The notes beneath the pieces were generated by a model that did not search any database, had not been told where the DNA came from, and was given only the letters and a program-made list of their open reading frames with translations. From CAVRQM01 sp965246915 (GTDB lineage: Bacteria > Pseudomonadota > Alphaproteobacteria > Acetobacterales > Acetobacteraceae), in assembly GCA_965246915.1 (NCBI GenBank), contig CBDFGB010000004.1:78494-142493 (forward strand): a stretch of 64,000 bases of DNA. The letters are read 5' to 3'. The translations under genes and the position numbers were made by a program. Positions 1 through 8,635 of the stretch are shown here, piece after piece; position 1 is the stretch's first letter; each line of letters begins with the position of its first letter.

Positions 1-519
1 ATAGCAATCGTCGCTTTTGCCGCGATTGCGGTCCTCGTCGCCGGCGGGCTGCTGACCGATGTGGGTCCGTGGTACCTGGCGTTGCGAAAGCCGAGCTGGA
101 AGCCGCCCGACTGGCTGTTCGCACCCGCCTGGACGACGATTTTCGTCTGCGCCGGCTGGGCGACGGTGCTTGCTTGGGAAGGCGCGCCGGACGAGGACGG
201 GCGCATCCTCGTCGGCCTTCTGATGGCCGCAAACGGTGTGTTCAACATCCTATGGAGCGCGCTGTTCTTTAAGCTGCGCCGGCCGGACTGGGCGCTGGCC
301 GAAGTCGTCTTCCTCTGGCTGTCAATCCTCGCGCCGATGATCCTGCTCGCGCCGTATGCGCCATTGGTGCCATGGCTCTTGGCACCATACTTGGCTTGGG
401 TGAGCTTCGCCTCGGTGCTGAACCTCGCCTATGTGCGGCTCAACGCCCCATTCGGAGCCAGCGCCGCGCGGCAAACACCGCGAGGAGGCCAAGGAGCGCC
501 AGGAACGCGAACGGGATGA
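1..519 (+). CDS. tspO: TspO/MBR family protein (5' end cut by window)
   Basis: This is an outer or inner membrane tryptophan-rich sensory protein of the TspO/peripheral benzodiazepine receptor family, which binds porphyrins and acts in stress and tetrapyrrole signalling. The reading frame is open from base 1, so the true start lies upstream; a GTG at 61 is only an internal codon. The family signature LRKPSWKPPDWLFAPAWT follows the first helix, and four further hydrophobic helices are visible, with WSALFFKLRRPDWALAEV in the middle and LNLAYVRLN at the usual C-terminal position. A polar tail of about 22 residues after that has no counterpart in the family as I know it. The tail DNA overlaps the convergent small membrane-protein gene by about 80 bases. 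Confidence 0.9.
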   Translation: MAIVAFAAIAVLVAGGLLTDVGPWYLALRKPSWKPPDWLFAPAWTTIFVCAGWATVLAWEGAPDEDGRILVGLLMAANGVFNILWSALFFKLRRPDWALAEVVFLWLSILAPMILLAPYAPLVPWLLAPYLAWVSFASVLNLAYVRLNAPFGASAARQTPRGGQGAPGTRTG

Positions 520-694
520 AAAGCCGTCGCAACATCCCGACCACGACGTAGATCGGCCAACCCGCGACATGCAGCCACGTGCCGAGATGCTGCGGCCAGG
601 GAAGGCCGAAATAGATGAGCTGGAACGCCAGCCCAATCAACAGATAGACGCCGAGCCAGGACGTGGTCCAGCCGCCGCCGGATCGTCCGCTCAC
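440..694 (-). CDS. small two-helix membrane protein
   Basis: This 84-residue protein is not recognised. It has a short polar N-terminus (SGRSGGGWTTSW), a first hydrophobic helix (LGVYLLIGLAFQLIYFGL), an amphipathic PWPQHLGTW turn, and a second helix (RLFIPFAFLALLGLLAVFA) ending in a basic tail. The GTG start at 694 is chosen because an AAAGGGG-type ribosome binding site sits about six bases upstream, while the longer upstream extension looks non-coding. Its 3' end overlaps the TspO gene tail to tail. Small proteins of this shape are often inner-membrane accessory proteins; no function can be assigned. Confidence 0.6.
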   Translation of the reverse strand: MSGRSGGGWTTSWLGVYLLIGLAFQLIYFGLPWPQHLGTWLHVAGWPIYVVVGMLRRLFIPFAFLALLGLLAVFAARRWLRMGR

Positions 695-755
695 GCCCCT
701 TTCCCAACGCCAGGTTGCCGCATAAGATATATTATGGAAAAAGACGGCGGTCCGG

Positions 756-2627
756 TCACAGCTCGAGCTGCCGTCCGACTTCCACAAACCGATCCTGCGG
801 CAGGCGGAACCGATCGACGTTGCGCAGCGCATTGCGATACAGGAAAGCGAACACCATTCGCACGCCGGGCCGCATCAAGCGCTCGCGGCGCGGTGCCGCC
901 ACGACAGTGTCGCGCGCGCCGAAGTAGATCGCCTCATCCAATGCAAGCTCGCAGCCGTGGCGTCGCGCCAAGGCGAGCGCGCCCGGCAAGTCCGGGACTT
1001 CGACAAAGCCGTAGCGCGCGACGACGTGCCAAAACCCATCCGCGATATGCTCGACCTGCACTCGGTCGACCTCGCGCACCCGCGGCGTCGATTCAAATAT
1101 AACGCCGAGCGAGACGATCCTGCGGTGCAACGCCCCCATGTCCTCGACATGCTGCGCCATCACCGTTGGCACTGGTATCGCCGCCCGAGTGAGAAAGACT
1201 GCGGCCCCGGGCACGCGCGGGATTTCGCCGTCCACCAGCTTCTGCAGGAATGCCGCCGGCTCCATCACGGTTCGGCCGAGCCGCGCGCGGATGGCCGCCA
1301 TGCCTTGCCACCAGATCAGCATCAACGCGAACAATCCCGCGCCCAAAAGAAGCGGGATCCAGCCGCCGTCAGCGATTTTCTCCGCGTTCGCGACGAAGAA
1401 CGCCAGGTCCATCACGAGCAGTGCGCCGGTTGCCACGAGTGCCAGCGCCGTTGGCCATCGCCAGCGCCTCAGCATAACGACGGCCAGCAGGAACGTCGTC
1501 AGCAGCATCGTGGTCGAGACCGCCGTGCCGTAGGCTCCGGCGAGCCGCTCGGCCGAACCAAACGTGAGCGCCAAGCCAAGCGTCGCCACCATCAGGATCC
1601 AGTTTACGACCGGCACGTAAATCTGTCCGTATTCCAGATCGGAGGTCTGGCGGATGCGCATTCCCGGCAGCCAGCCGAGCTGCATCGCCTGCCGCGTCAT
1701 GGAAAAGGCTCCGGTGATGATCGCCTGGCTCGCGATCACGGTCGCCGCTGTGGCCAACACGACCATCGGGACCACGGCCCAGCCCGGCATGATCTCCCAG
1801 AACGGGTTCGCGCCGGGCTTGGGCGCACCGTCCATCAGCGACGCCGCCTGTCCGGCGTAGCTGAGCAGCAGCGCCGGCAGCACGACGGCGTACCACGCGA
1901 CGCGGATCGGCGCCCGTCCGACGTGGCCGAGATCGGCATACAACGCCTCGCCGCCGGTCAGCACCAGGAACACCGCACCGAGTATCGCCAGCGCGCCCGC
2001 TGGATGGCCGATCAACAGGCCGATCGCGTGCCGGGGATCAAGGGCCAGAAGCACCTCGGGCCGATGCACCACGCTGGCCAGCCCGATCGCGCCGATCACC
2101 AGAAACCATAGCAGCATGATCGGCCCGAACACCCGGCCGATCCGCGCGGTGCCGAGTGCCTGCCCGGCGAACAGCGCCAACAGGACTGCAACCGCCACGG
2201 GCAGGACGAACGGCTTCATGGCATCCGTCACGACCGTGACGCCTTCCAGCGCGCTGAGTACCGAAATGGCGGGTGTCAGCGCCCCGTCGCCGTAGATCAG
2301 CGCCGCGCCGAACAGGCCCATGCTGGTGAGGATCCAGCGTGGGCGGGACTTCTCCCCGGACACGAGGGACATCAGGGCAAGGATGCCCCCCTCGCCCGCA
2401 TTGTCCGCCCGCAAGACCAACACGCAGTATTTGAATGAAATCGTGAGCAGAAGTGCCCAAGTGATCGCGGAGAAAATGCCAAGCGCGGTCGCACGGTCGA
2501 TCGGGCCGACCGCGCCCACCACCGCCTGCATCGCATAGAGCGGGCTCGTGCCCAGGTCGCCGTAGACGATGCCGAGCGCCGTCAGCATCATCCCGGCGCT
2601 GGCCGGCCGATCGACGTTGCTGGTCAT
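756..2627 (-). CDS. kup: Kup-family K+/H+ symporter
   Basis: This is a constitutive low-affinity potassium uptake protein (HAK/KUP/KT family) of the inner membrane. The 623-residue length is normal for the family. The N-terminus carries the hallmark GIVYGDLGTSPLYAM, followed by DNAGEGGILALMSL and YGDGALTPAISVLSALEG, all diagnostic of Kup. About twelve hydrophobic segments run to around residue 450, then a cytoplasmic C-terminal domain ending in the usual DRFRLP segment with a short tail. Its ATG overlaps the stop of the upstream metallohydrolase by four bases, so it is the last gene of the long minus-strand operon and is probably translated by coupling. Confidence 0.97.
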   Translation of the reverse strand: MTSNVDRPASAGMMLTALGIVYGDLGTSPLYAMQAVVGAVGPIDRATALGIFSAITWALLLTISFKYCVLVLRADNAGEGGILALMSLVSGEKSRPRWILTSMGLFGAALIYGDGALTPAISVLSALEGVTVVTDAMKPFVLPVAVAVLLALFAGQALGTARIGRVFGPIMLLWFLVIGAIGLASVVHRPEVLLALDPRHAIGLLIGHPAGALAILGAVFLVLTGGEALYADLGHVGRAPIRVAWYAVVLPALLLSYAGQAASLMDGAPKPGANPFWEIMPGWAVVPMVVLATAATVIASQAIITGAFSMTRQAMQLGWLPGMRIRQTSDLEYGQIYVPVVNWILMVATLGLALTFGSAERLAGAYGTAVSTTMLLTTFLLAVVMLRRWRWPTALALVATGALLVMDLAFFVANAEKIADGGWIPLLLGAGLFALMLIWWQGMAAIRARLGRTVMEPAAFLQKLVDGEIPRVPGAAVFLTRAAIPVPTVMAQHVEDMGALHRRIVSLGVIFESTPRVREVDRVQVEHIADGFWHVVARYGFVEVPDLPGALALARRHGCELALDEAIYFGARDTVVAAPRRERLMRPGVRMVFAFLYRNALRNVDRFRLPQDRFVEVGRQLEL

Positions 2628-3418
2628 ATGTCGTCCGGAATCTGGAGGACCTGGCCATCATGTCCGGCCTCGACACCTCGGGGCAGCCGCGCCTCGAGCC
2701 AGGACCAGTCCAGATCCGGGCCCATATGGGTGAGAACGGTGCGCCGCGCGCCGACCAGTTTTGTCCAGTCGAGCACCCGGTCGAGCCAGGCATGGGTCCG
2801 GTGCGGCATACGCTGGAAACACCCGACGACCCAAGTGTCGATGCCACGCAGCGCCGCATAGGCCGCCCCGTTCAGCTGCACCGCGTCGGTCGAATAGGCG
2901 AATGCGCCGGCCCGCAGACCGAGTGTCGTGACAAAGCCATGATCCTGCTCGAACGCATGGAATTGGATGCCGGCCGCGACGAAATCGTCACCCGAGGCGA
3001 TAGCGACCGGTTCCAGCACCGGCCGAAAGAACCCTGGGGGTTGCCACGGCAGGAAAGCATATCCGAATCGGCCCACAAGCTCGTCCAAGGTCTCGCGCGT
3101 GGCGAAGGCTTCCAGTGGCCGGTCGACGATCCGGTTCAACATCCTCACGTCGTCAAGTCCTAGGATGTGGTCGGCATGGGCATGGGTGAAGACCAGCGCG
3201 TCGACGCGAGCGACCCGACAGTCAAGCAGTTGCGACCGCATCTCCGGCGACGTGTCGACCAGGACGGCCGAGCGCCCCTGCTCGATAAGGATGCTGGCCC
3301 GGCTGCGGCGATTGCGCGGCTCGGTCGGATCGCATTCGCCCCAGTCGCCCCGCCCGTCCAGGCCGCCAATCATCGGCACCCCGGCCGACCCGCCGGTGCC
3401 GAGCAGCGTCACGCGCAT
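2624..3418 (-). CDS. metallo-beta-lactamase-fold hydrolase, PhnP-like
   Basis: This is a metal-dependent hydrolase of the MBL superfamily, close to the PhnP / phosphoribosyl 1,2-cyclic phosphodiesterase group. It begins MRVTLLGTGGSAGVP, continues with a WGECDP loop and NRRSRASILI, then the metal-binding HxHxDH motif in THAHADHILGLDD. A GTG one codon upstream of the chosen ATG at 3418 is also possible; either way the start overlaps the tatD stop (TGATG). The tatD-MBL pair downstream of metG is a conserved alphaproteobacterial arrangement. The substrate is not known; the phosphodiester role is inferred from family membership. Confidence 0.88.
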   Translation of the reverse strand: MRVTLLGTGGSAGVPMIGGLDGRGDWGECDPTEPRNRRSRASILIEQGRSAVLVDTSPEMRSQLLDCRVARVDALVFTHAHADHILGLDDVRMLNRIVDRPLEAFATRETLDELVGRFGYAFLPWQPPGFFRPVLEPVAIASGDDFVAAGIQFHAFEQDHGFVTTLGLRAGAFAYSTDAVQLNGAAYAALRGIDTWVVGCFQRMPHRTHAWLDRVLDWTKLVGARRTVLTHMGPDLDWSWLEARLPRGVEAGHDGQVLQIPDDI

Positions 3419-4191
3419 CACGCCGCCTTTCGGAACAGGGTCCGAAAATTCTCCGTGGTCAGCGCCGCCAGATCCTGCGGCGAGACCCCCCGCACCGAGG
3501 CCAGGACGGCGGCGGTGTGCGCGACCCAGGCCGGCTCGTTGCGCTTTCCCCGGAAGGGCACCGGCGCGAGATAGGGCGCGTCGGTTTCCACCAGCAGACG
3601 CTGCGCCGGGATGTCTCGGGCGATATCCCGGAGTTCGCTGGACTTCGGGAACGTCAGGATGCCGGAGAAGCTGACATATCCGCCGATCGCGACGGCCGCC
3701 TCGGCCAGCCCCCGGCCGGAGCTGAAGCAGTGCAGGAGAAAGTCGAAAGGCCCTCCCGCCTTTCGCTCCTCGCTTAGGAGTCTCGCGATGTCGTCGTCGG
3801 CGTCGCGGGCATGGATCGCCAGAGGCACGGCGGCCAGGCGGGCGGCGCGGATATGCGCGCGGAAACTCGCCTGCTGCACGTCGCGCGGTGCCTTGTCATA
3901 GAAATAGTCGAGACCGCTCTCGCCGATCCCGATGACTCTGGGATGCCGGGTAAGCTCGGCGATCGCCTCGGGCGTTGGCACCGGATGCTCCGCCGCGTTG
4001 TGCGGATGCACACCGACCGTGGCCCAGACGTTCTCGTGCGCCTCGGCGATGCCGATGACGACGTCGCTCTCGACCAGCCGCGTGCCGATGGTGACCATCT
4101 CGACCACGCCGGCCTTGGCCGCGCGCACCAGAATGCTGGCGCGATCCTCGCCCTGGAAATAGTCGAGATGACAGTGTGAATCGATCAGCAT
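3418..4191 (-). CDS. tatD: TatD family metal-dependent DNase/hydrolase
   Basis: TatD proteins are two-metal TIM-barrel hydrolases with 3'-5' exonuclease activity, linked to DNA repair and DNA turnover. The 257-residue product starts MLIDSHCHLDYF with the first metal ligands, contains GVHPHNA, GESGLDYFYD, a PLAIHARDA segment, LHCFSSGR, and the final LVETDAPYLAPVPFRGKRNEP motif, so all family ligand motifs are present. The ATG at 4191 is chosen over a longer frame because the family starts there and a GAGAG-type site precedes it. It follows metG by 22 bases and overlaps the next gene by one base. Confidence 0.96.
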   Translation of the reverse strand: MLIDSHCHLDYFQGEDRASILVRAAKAGVVEMVTIGTRLVESDVVIGIAEAHENVWATVGVHPHNAAEHPVPTPEAIAELTRHPRVIGIGESGLDYFYDKAPRDVQQASFRAHIRAARLAAVPLAIHARDADDDIARLLSEERKAGGPFDFLLHCFSSGRGLAEAAVAIGGYVSFSGILTFPKSSELRDIARDIPAQRLLVETDAPYLAPVPFRGKRNEPAWVAHTAAVLASVRGVSPQDLAALTTENFRTLFRKAA

Positions 4192-4213
4192 CACTCTCGC
4201 CCAGAGTCCCGGA

Positions 4214-5749
4214 TCAGACCGCCACGTCGACATGACGAGGAAACACGCCGGCCGGGGCGGGCAGCGGGGTCCCGCCCGCCAAGGGCGTGGCCAACGAGAC
4301 CAAGCCTCGGGCGTCACTCGGCACGCCTAGCTGATCGAGCATCCGCGCCATCGAACCCGGCATGAACGGTTGCAGCACGGTCGCGACGATCCGCAGCGTG
4401 TCGGCCAATACCCGCAGCACATCGCCCATCCGCGCCACATCGGTCTTGCGCAGGGCCCAGGGTGCCTGATGGTCGATATAGGCGTTGCCCGCCCGGATCA
4501 CCTTCCAGACGGCTTCGAGCGCATCGCCGAACGCCTGCCGGTCGATTGCCTCACCGACGCCCCGCACCAGGTCTTCGGCCGATGACAAAAGCGTCTCGTC
4601 CCCCGCGGTGGCCGCCCCCCGCGCCGGCAGCGCGCCGTCGCAGTTGCGGGCGATCAGGCTCAGCGTTCGCTGCGCGAGGTTGCCGAGGTCGTTGGCAAGT
4701 TCGACATTCATGCGCGAGATCAGCGCCTTGCGCGAGTAATCTCCATCATTGCCGAAGGGGATTTCGCGCATCAGGAAGAACCGGACCGCGTCGAGTCCGA
4801 ACTCGTCAGCCAGCGCCCGCGGCTCCACCACGTTGCCGATCGACTTGCTCATCTTCTCGCCCTCGATCGTCCACCAGCCATTTGAATAGACCCGTCGGGG
4901 AAGCGGGATGCCAGCCGCCATCAAGAACGCCGGCCAATAAACTGAATGAAAACGGATGATGTCCTTTCCGACGACGTGCACCTCGGCCGGCCAGTAGCGC
5001 CAGCGATCGGCCTGTTCGTCCGGAAATCCGCACGCTGTAAGGTAGTTGGTCAGCGCGTCGAGCCAGACATACATCACGTGTGCTGGGTCGCCCGGGACCT
5101 CGACCCCCCAGCGAAAGCTGGTCCGGCTCACGGACAGATCGGTCAGCCCACCGCGCACGAAGCTGGTCATCTCGCTGCGTCGCGCAATCGGCGCAATGAA
5201 TTCCGGATGATCCGCGTAATGCGCCAGCAGTGGGTCCTGCCATTGCGAAAGTCGGAAAAAATAACTCGGTTCCGTCACCCACTCGACCGGCGCTCCGGTG
5301 GGCGCGACCCGCGTTCCGTCAGGGCGGGTGACCAGTTCGTCCTCGTTGTAAAAGGCCTCGTCGCGGACGGCATAGAATCCCTCGTAGCCGCCGAGATAGA
5401 TCTGGCCGGCCGCATGCAGCCGCTGCCACAACGCCGCGCAGGCGCGCTTGTGGCGGTCCTCGGTGGTGCGAATGAAATCGTCGTAGGACACGCCCATCCG
5501 GTCGGCCATGTCGCGAAAATCCGCGCTGACCGAATCCGCGAAGGCCTGCGGCTCGACCCCGGCGGCGCGCGCGGCGGCTTCGACCTTCTGGCCATGCTCG
5601 TCGGTGCCGGTCAGGAAAAACACGTCGTATCCGTCAAGCCGCTTCCACCGCGCCATCACGTCGGCGGCGATCGACGTGTAGGCGTGGCCGATATGCGGCG
5701 CGCCGTTGACGTAGTAGATGGGCGTCGAGATGAAACAGGTCTGGTGCAT
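4214..5749 (-). CDS. metG: methionine--tRNA ligase
   Basis: This enzyme charges tRNA-Met with methionine. The class I signatures are clear: the HIGH-type motif PHIGHAYTS near residue 20, FFLTGTDEHGQK, and the KMSKS loop GEKMSKSIGNVV in the middle of the protein. At 511 residues it is the short form, with the anticodon-binding helical domain but no C-terminal tRNA-binding (EMAP-II-like) domain and no obvious four-Cys zinc knuckle, as is usual in Alphaproteobacteria. It lies 11 bases after holB and 22 bases before tatD in the same operon, an arrangement known from related genomes. Confidence 0.97.
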   Translation of the reverse strand: MHQTCFISTPIYYVNGAPHIGHAYTSIAADVMARWKRLDGYDVFFLTGTDEHGQKVEAAARAAGVEPQAFADSVSADFRDMADRMGVSYDDFIRTTEDRHKRACAALWQRLHAAGQIYLGGYEGFYAVRDEAFYNEDELVTRPDGTRVAPTGAPVEWVTEPSYFFRLSQWQDPLLAHYADHPEFIAPIARRSEMTSFVRGGLTDLSVSRTSFRWGVEVPGDPAHVMYVWLDALTNYLTACGFPDEQADRWRYWPAEVHVVGKDIIRFHSVYWPAFLMAAGIPLPRRVYSNGWWTIEGEKMSKSIGNVVEPRALADEFGLDAVRFFLMREIPFGNDGDYSRKALISRMNVELANDLGNLAQRTLSLIARNCDGALPARGAATAGDETLLSSAEDLVRGVGEAIDRQAFGDALEAVWKVIRAGNAYIDHQAPWALRKTDVARMGDVLRVLADTLRIVATVLQPFMPGSMARMLDQLGVPSDARGLVSLATPLAGGTPLPAPAGVFPRHVDVAV

Positions 5750-5760
5750 ACCAATCCGGC

Positions 5761-6774
5761 TTAGACGATGTCCGGCGGGGCGCGGCCGGCGAGCACGGCG
5801 AAGCCTTGGACCAGGGCCTCGCGCTTGTCGAGATGCACGCCTTCGGTGACGCTTTTGAGACGAGCAAGAGTGCTCCAGGCAGCGGACAGATCCGCCAGAG
5901 GCCTCCCGGCCACGTCCGTCGCGCCCCGTCGCGCCGCCTCGCGAACACGCCCGGAGATTCCCTCGCGCAGCATGTCCATCAGTGTTCCAAACGCCTCCTC
6001 GTCGCGGCCGAGCGAGTCATGGGCGGCCACCGCGTCGGCCGTTGTCAGCCGTTCGAATCGCGCGACCGACCGTCGGGCAAGCTCGGCGATGGCCAACCCA
6101 CCCTCGTCCGCCAGACGCAATGCCCGACCGATCGAGCCGTCCGACAGAGCCGCAAGGCGGATACGCTCGCCTTGCCCGATCTCGGGCCGGGACCGCGCCA
6201 GAAGCTCGGCCACCACCGCCTCCGAGAGATTCCCAAGCCGGAGCATCCGGCACCGGCTGCGGATCGTCGGCAGCAGGCGGCCGACCGCCGAGCACACCAA
6301 CAGCAGCACCGCGCGCGGCGGCGGCTCCTCGAGGACTTTGAGCAGGGCGTTGGCGGCGCTGCGGTTGAGAAATTCCGCGCCGTCGACGACGACGACACGC
6401 CACCCGCCCTCGGCAGGCGTGAGGTGCATAAATCCCGTTACGTCGCGCACATCGTCGACCACGATCTCGGTGCGCGGCTTCTTGGTCTTTTCGTTGAACC
6501 CGCGCTCGATGGTCAGCAGGTCGGCATGCGTCCCGGCCGCCACGCGACGAAAGGTCGGATGCGACTGAGGCAACTCGAGCGTGTCGAATGCGCCGCCGGC
6601 AAGTAGGCGCCGCCCGAACCGGAAGGCCAGCGTCGCCTTGCCGATGCCTGGCGGGCCGGTCAACAGCCACGCATGATGCAGCCGCCCCGCGGTCACCGCT
6701 TCGACCAGCGCCGCCTCCGCCGCCTCGTGTCCCAATAGGCCGGCGTTCGCGCGTGGCTCCGGACTCTCCGTCAT
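5761..6774 (-). CDS. holB: DNA polymerase III subunit delta'
   Basis: The delta' subunit is the AAA+ stator of the clamp loader that puts the beta sliding clamp on DNA. The 337-residue product has GLLGHEAAEAALVEAV at the N-terminus, a P-loop-like LLTGPPGIGKATLAFRFG, and the SANALLKVLEEPPP motif (sensor region) with IRSRCRML after it, typical of HolB. The ATG at 6774 is chosen because it overlaps the tmk stop (ATGA) and starts directly before the conserved region. The pairing tmk-holB couples dTTP synthesis with replication and is common in bacteria. Confidence 0.95.
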   Translation of the reverse strand: MTESPEPRANAGLLGHEAAEAALVEAVTAGRLHHAWLLTGPPGIGKATLAFRFGRRLLAGGAFDTLELPQSHPTFRRVAAGTHADLLTIERGFNEKTKKPRTEIVVDDVRDVTGFMHLTPAEGGWRVVVVDGAEFLNRSAANALLKVLEEPPPRAVLLLVCSAVGRLLPTIRSRCRMLRLGNLSEAVVAELLARSRPEIGQGERIRLAALSDGSIGRALRLADEGGLAIAELARRSVARFERLTTADAVAAHDSLGRDEEAFGTLMDMLREGISGRVREAARRGATDVAGRPLADLSAAWSTLARLKSVTEGVHLDKREALVQGFAVLAGRAPPDIV

Positions 6775-7400
6775 CGCGGTCCAAGACGGTCCGTTACCGC
6801 CCGCCAGATCAGATCGGCGACCGCCTCGGGCACGTCTTCCGCCGGGATCAGGACGCATCGCTCGGGCTCGGCGGCGGCGATGGCGGCGAAGCCGTCCCGC
6901 ACCCGGGCGAAAAAAACCTCGCCGAGACGCTCGTAGCGATCTAGCCCGCCGCCCCGACCCGCCAACCGCGTCCGCGACGTCCCCGGCGTGACATCGAGAA
7001 TTAGCGTGAGGTCAGGGACGACCCCAAGCATACCGGCGAGCGCGGCGATCTGGTCCCGCTCCGCACCCTGGCCAAACCCCTGATACGCCATGGTGGAATC
7101 GGCGAACCGGTCGCACAGCACCCAGGCCCCCTCGTCAAGCGCCGGCCGGATCGTGCCGGCGACATGATCCGCCCGCGCGGCGAAGTGCAACATCGTCTCG
7201 GCGAGGGGCGACCAGGCAAACTCTCCGGATAGCAGAAGGGTCCGCAACCGCTCCGCGCCCGGGGTGCCACCCGGCTCCCGCGTGACCGTCACCGCGACCC
7301 CCGCGCGGCGGAGACGTTCGGCAAGCAGCCGCGCTTGCGTCGACTTGCCCGCGCCCTCGCCGCCTTCCAGCGTGATGAAGCGGCCCCGCGGCGTGCTCAC
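6771..7400 (-). CDS. tmk: thymidylate kinase
   Basis: Tmk phosphorylates dTMP to dTDP, an essential step of dTTP synthesis in the cytoplasm. The 209-residue product has the P-loop LEGGEGAGKSTQARLL near residue 10, the TREPGGTPGAERLR segment (substrate Arg), and CDRFADSTMAYQGFG with the DR(Y/F) motif. The GTG at 7400 overlaps the dacC stop (GTGA) and gives the normal family N-terminus, so it is preferred over a frame that runs far into dacC. Downstream it overlaps holB by four bases. Confidence 0.96.
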   Translation of the reverse strand: MSTPRGRFITLEGGEGAGKSTQARLLAERLRRAGVAVTVTREPGGTPGAERLRTLLLSGEFAWSPLAETMLHFAARADHVAGTIRPALDEGAWVLCDRFADSTMAYQGFGQGAERDQIAALAGMLGVVPDLTLILDVTPGTSRTRLAGRGGGLDRYERLGEVFFARVRDGFAAIAAAEPERCVLIPAEDVPEAVADLIWRAVTDRLGPR

Positions 7401-8635
7401 CCGCCCGAGATCATGTGCGACAGCACCGCCATCGCGCGCCCCGGCAGACCAAGCCTCGGCACGTCCGCGCCGGCGAGCAACGGAACCTCCATATCCGGCA
7501 CGCCCGTGCCGCTCACCAGCAGTCGTCCGACATTTGCCCCGCGGGAGACCGGCGCGCGCAGAGGACTGTCGTATTCGATAGCGATACGGGCATTCTTCCG
7601 CCAATTGCGTGGCAGGGTTACAACCATTTCCCGCCCGCCGACCAGCGGCACCGAGGGTTGCTCGCCGAGATAGACCGGAGCCTGTTCGACCGTGTCGCCG
7701 GCGGTGAACAGCGTCACGTTCTCGAACTCGCGAAAGGACCACTCCAGCAACCGCTCGCTTTCCTCGCCGCGCTGCTTCATCGAGGTCAGGCCGTTGAGCA
7801 CCAAAATCACCCGACGATTGCCGCGTGCGGCGCTGGCCACGAGCCCATAGCCCGCGGCCTCGGTATGTCCGGTCTTCAGCCCGTCGGCGAGCCCCTTCTG
7901 CACCAGCGGATTGCGGTTCTCTTGCTCGATATTATTGAATTTGAAGGACTTTTCTGAGTCATATCGATAGTATTCTGGAAAATCCTGGATGATCCGCCGC
8001 GCCAGCGTCGCGATGTCGCGGGAGCTCATGCGGTGGTCCGGGTCCGGCCAGCCGGTGCAGTTACGGAAATTGCTCTTGAGCAGACCGAGCTGCTTGGCTT
8101 TGGCATTCATCTGCTCGACGAACTGCTCCTCCGAACCGGCGATGCCCTCGGCCAGCACGAGGCAGGCATCGTTGCCGGACTGGACGATCATGCCGCGAAT
8201 GAGGTCCTCGACCTTCACGCTCGTGCCGATCTGTACGAACATCTTCGAGCCGCCCATCCGCCAGGCCCGCTCGCTGACCGGCAGCTCCTGCGTCAGTTGC
8301 AGCCGCCCCGCCTTCAGCATGCCGTAGACGACATACGCGGTCATGAGCTTGGTCATCGACGACGGGGCCATCGCCTCGTCGCTGTCCTTGTCCAGCAGCA
8401 CGCTGTCGGTCGCGAAATCGACGATCAGGGCATACCGCGCCGCCGTGTCGACCGGACCGAGCGGCGTCTGCGCCGGGCTGGTCGGAGTGGCCGGAGCGGT
8501 GGCCGTGGCCGCCTTCACGGATGGCTTGGGACGACGCGGTTCGACGGCCCGACCGGAAGCGGGGGCCAAACCGGAAGCTGGCGCCGCCATCCCGGCAAGC
8601 AGGACGACTCGGCGACTGACCACGTGCGACCTCAT
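7397..8635 (-). CDS. dacC: D-alanyl-D-alanine carboxypeptidase (PBP5/6 type)
   Basis: This is a periplasmic serine DD-peptidase that trims the terminal D-Ala from peptidoglycan stem peptides. A basic N-terminus with a hydrophobic stretch (residues 9-27) forms a signal peptide, followed by a Pro/Ala-rich linker to about residue 60. The three penicillin-binding motifs are present: SxxK as S93-M-T-K96, SGN in VQSGNDACLV, and KTG in LKTGHTEAAG. The C-terminal beta domain of PBP5 follows (residues about 300-412). The ATG at 8635 overlaps the stop of the upstream SPOR protein. It belongs to the cell-wall half of the long operon. The choice among dacA/dacC/dacD names is nominal. Confidence 0.94.
   Translation of the reverse strand: MRSHVVSRRVVLLAGMAAPASGLAPASGRAVEPRRPKPSVKAATATAPATPTSPAQTPLGPVDTAARYALIVDFATDSVLLDKDSDEAMAPSSMTKLMTAYVVYGMLKAGRLQLTQELPVSERAWRMGGSKMFVQIGTSVKVEDLIRGMIVQSGNDACLVLAEGIAGSEEQFVEQMNAKAKQLGLLKSNFRNCTGWPDPDHRMSSRDIATLARRIIQDFPEYYRYDSEKSFKFNNIEQENRNPLVQKGLADGLKTGHTEAAGYGLVASAARGNRRVILVLNGLTSMKQRGEESERLLEWSFREFENVTLFTAGDTVEQAPVYLGEQPSVPLVGGREMVVTLPRNWRKNARIAIEYDSPLRAPVSRGANVGRLLVSGTGVPDMEVPLLAGADVPRLGLPGRAMAVLSHMISGG

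Noticed and set aside
957..2111. Long plus-strand open frame opposite kup
   Set aside because: It is His/Arg/Gln-rich with no motifs, and lies opposite a clear kup gene; typical high-GC shadow.
6771..7742. Long tmk frame starting at 7742
   Set aside because: The first 114 codons lie inside dacC and lack kinase features; the GTG at 7400 with GTGA overlap gives the normal Tmk start.
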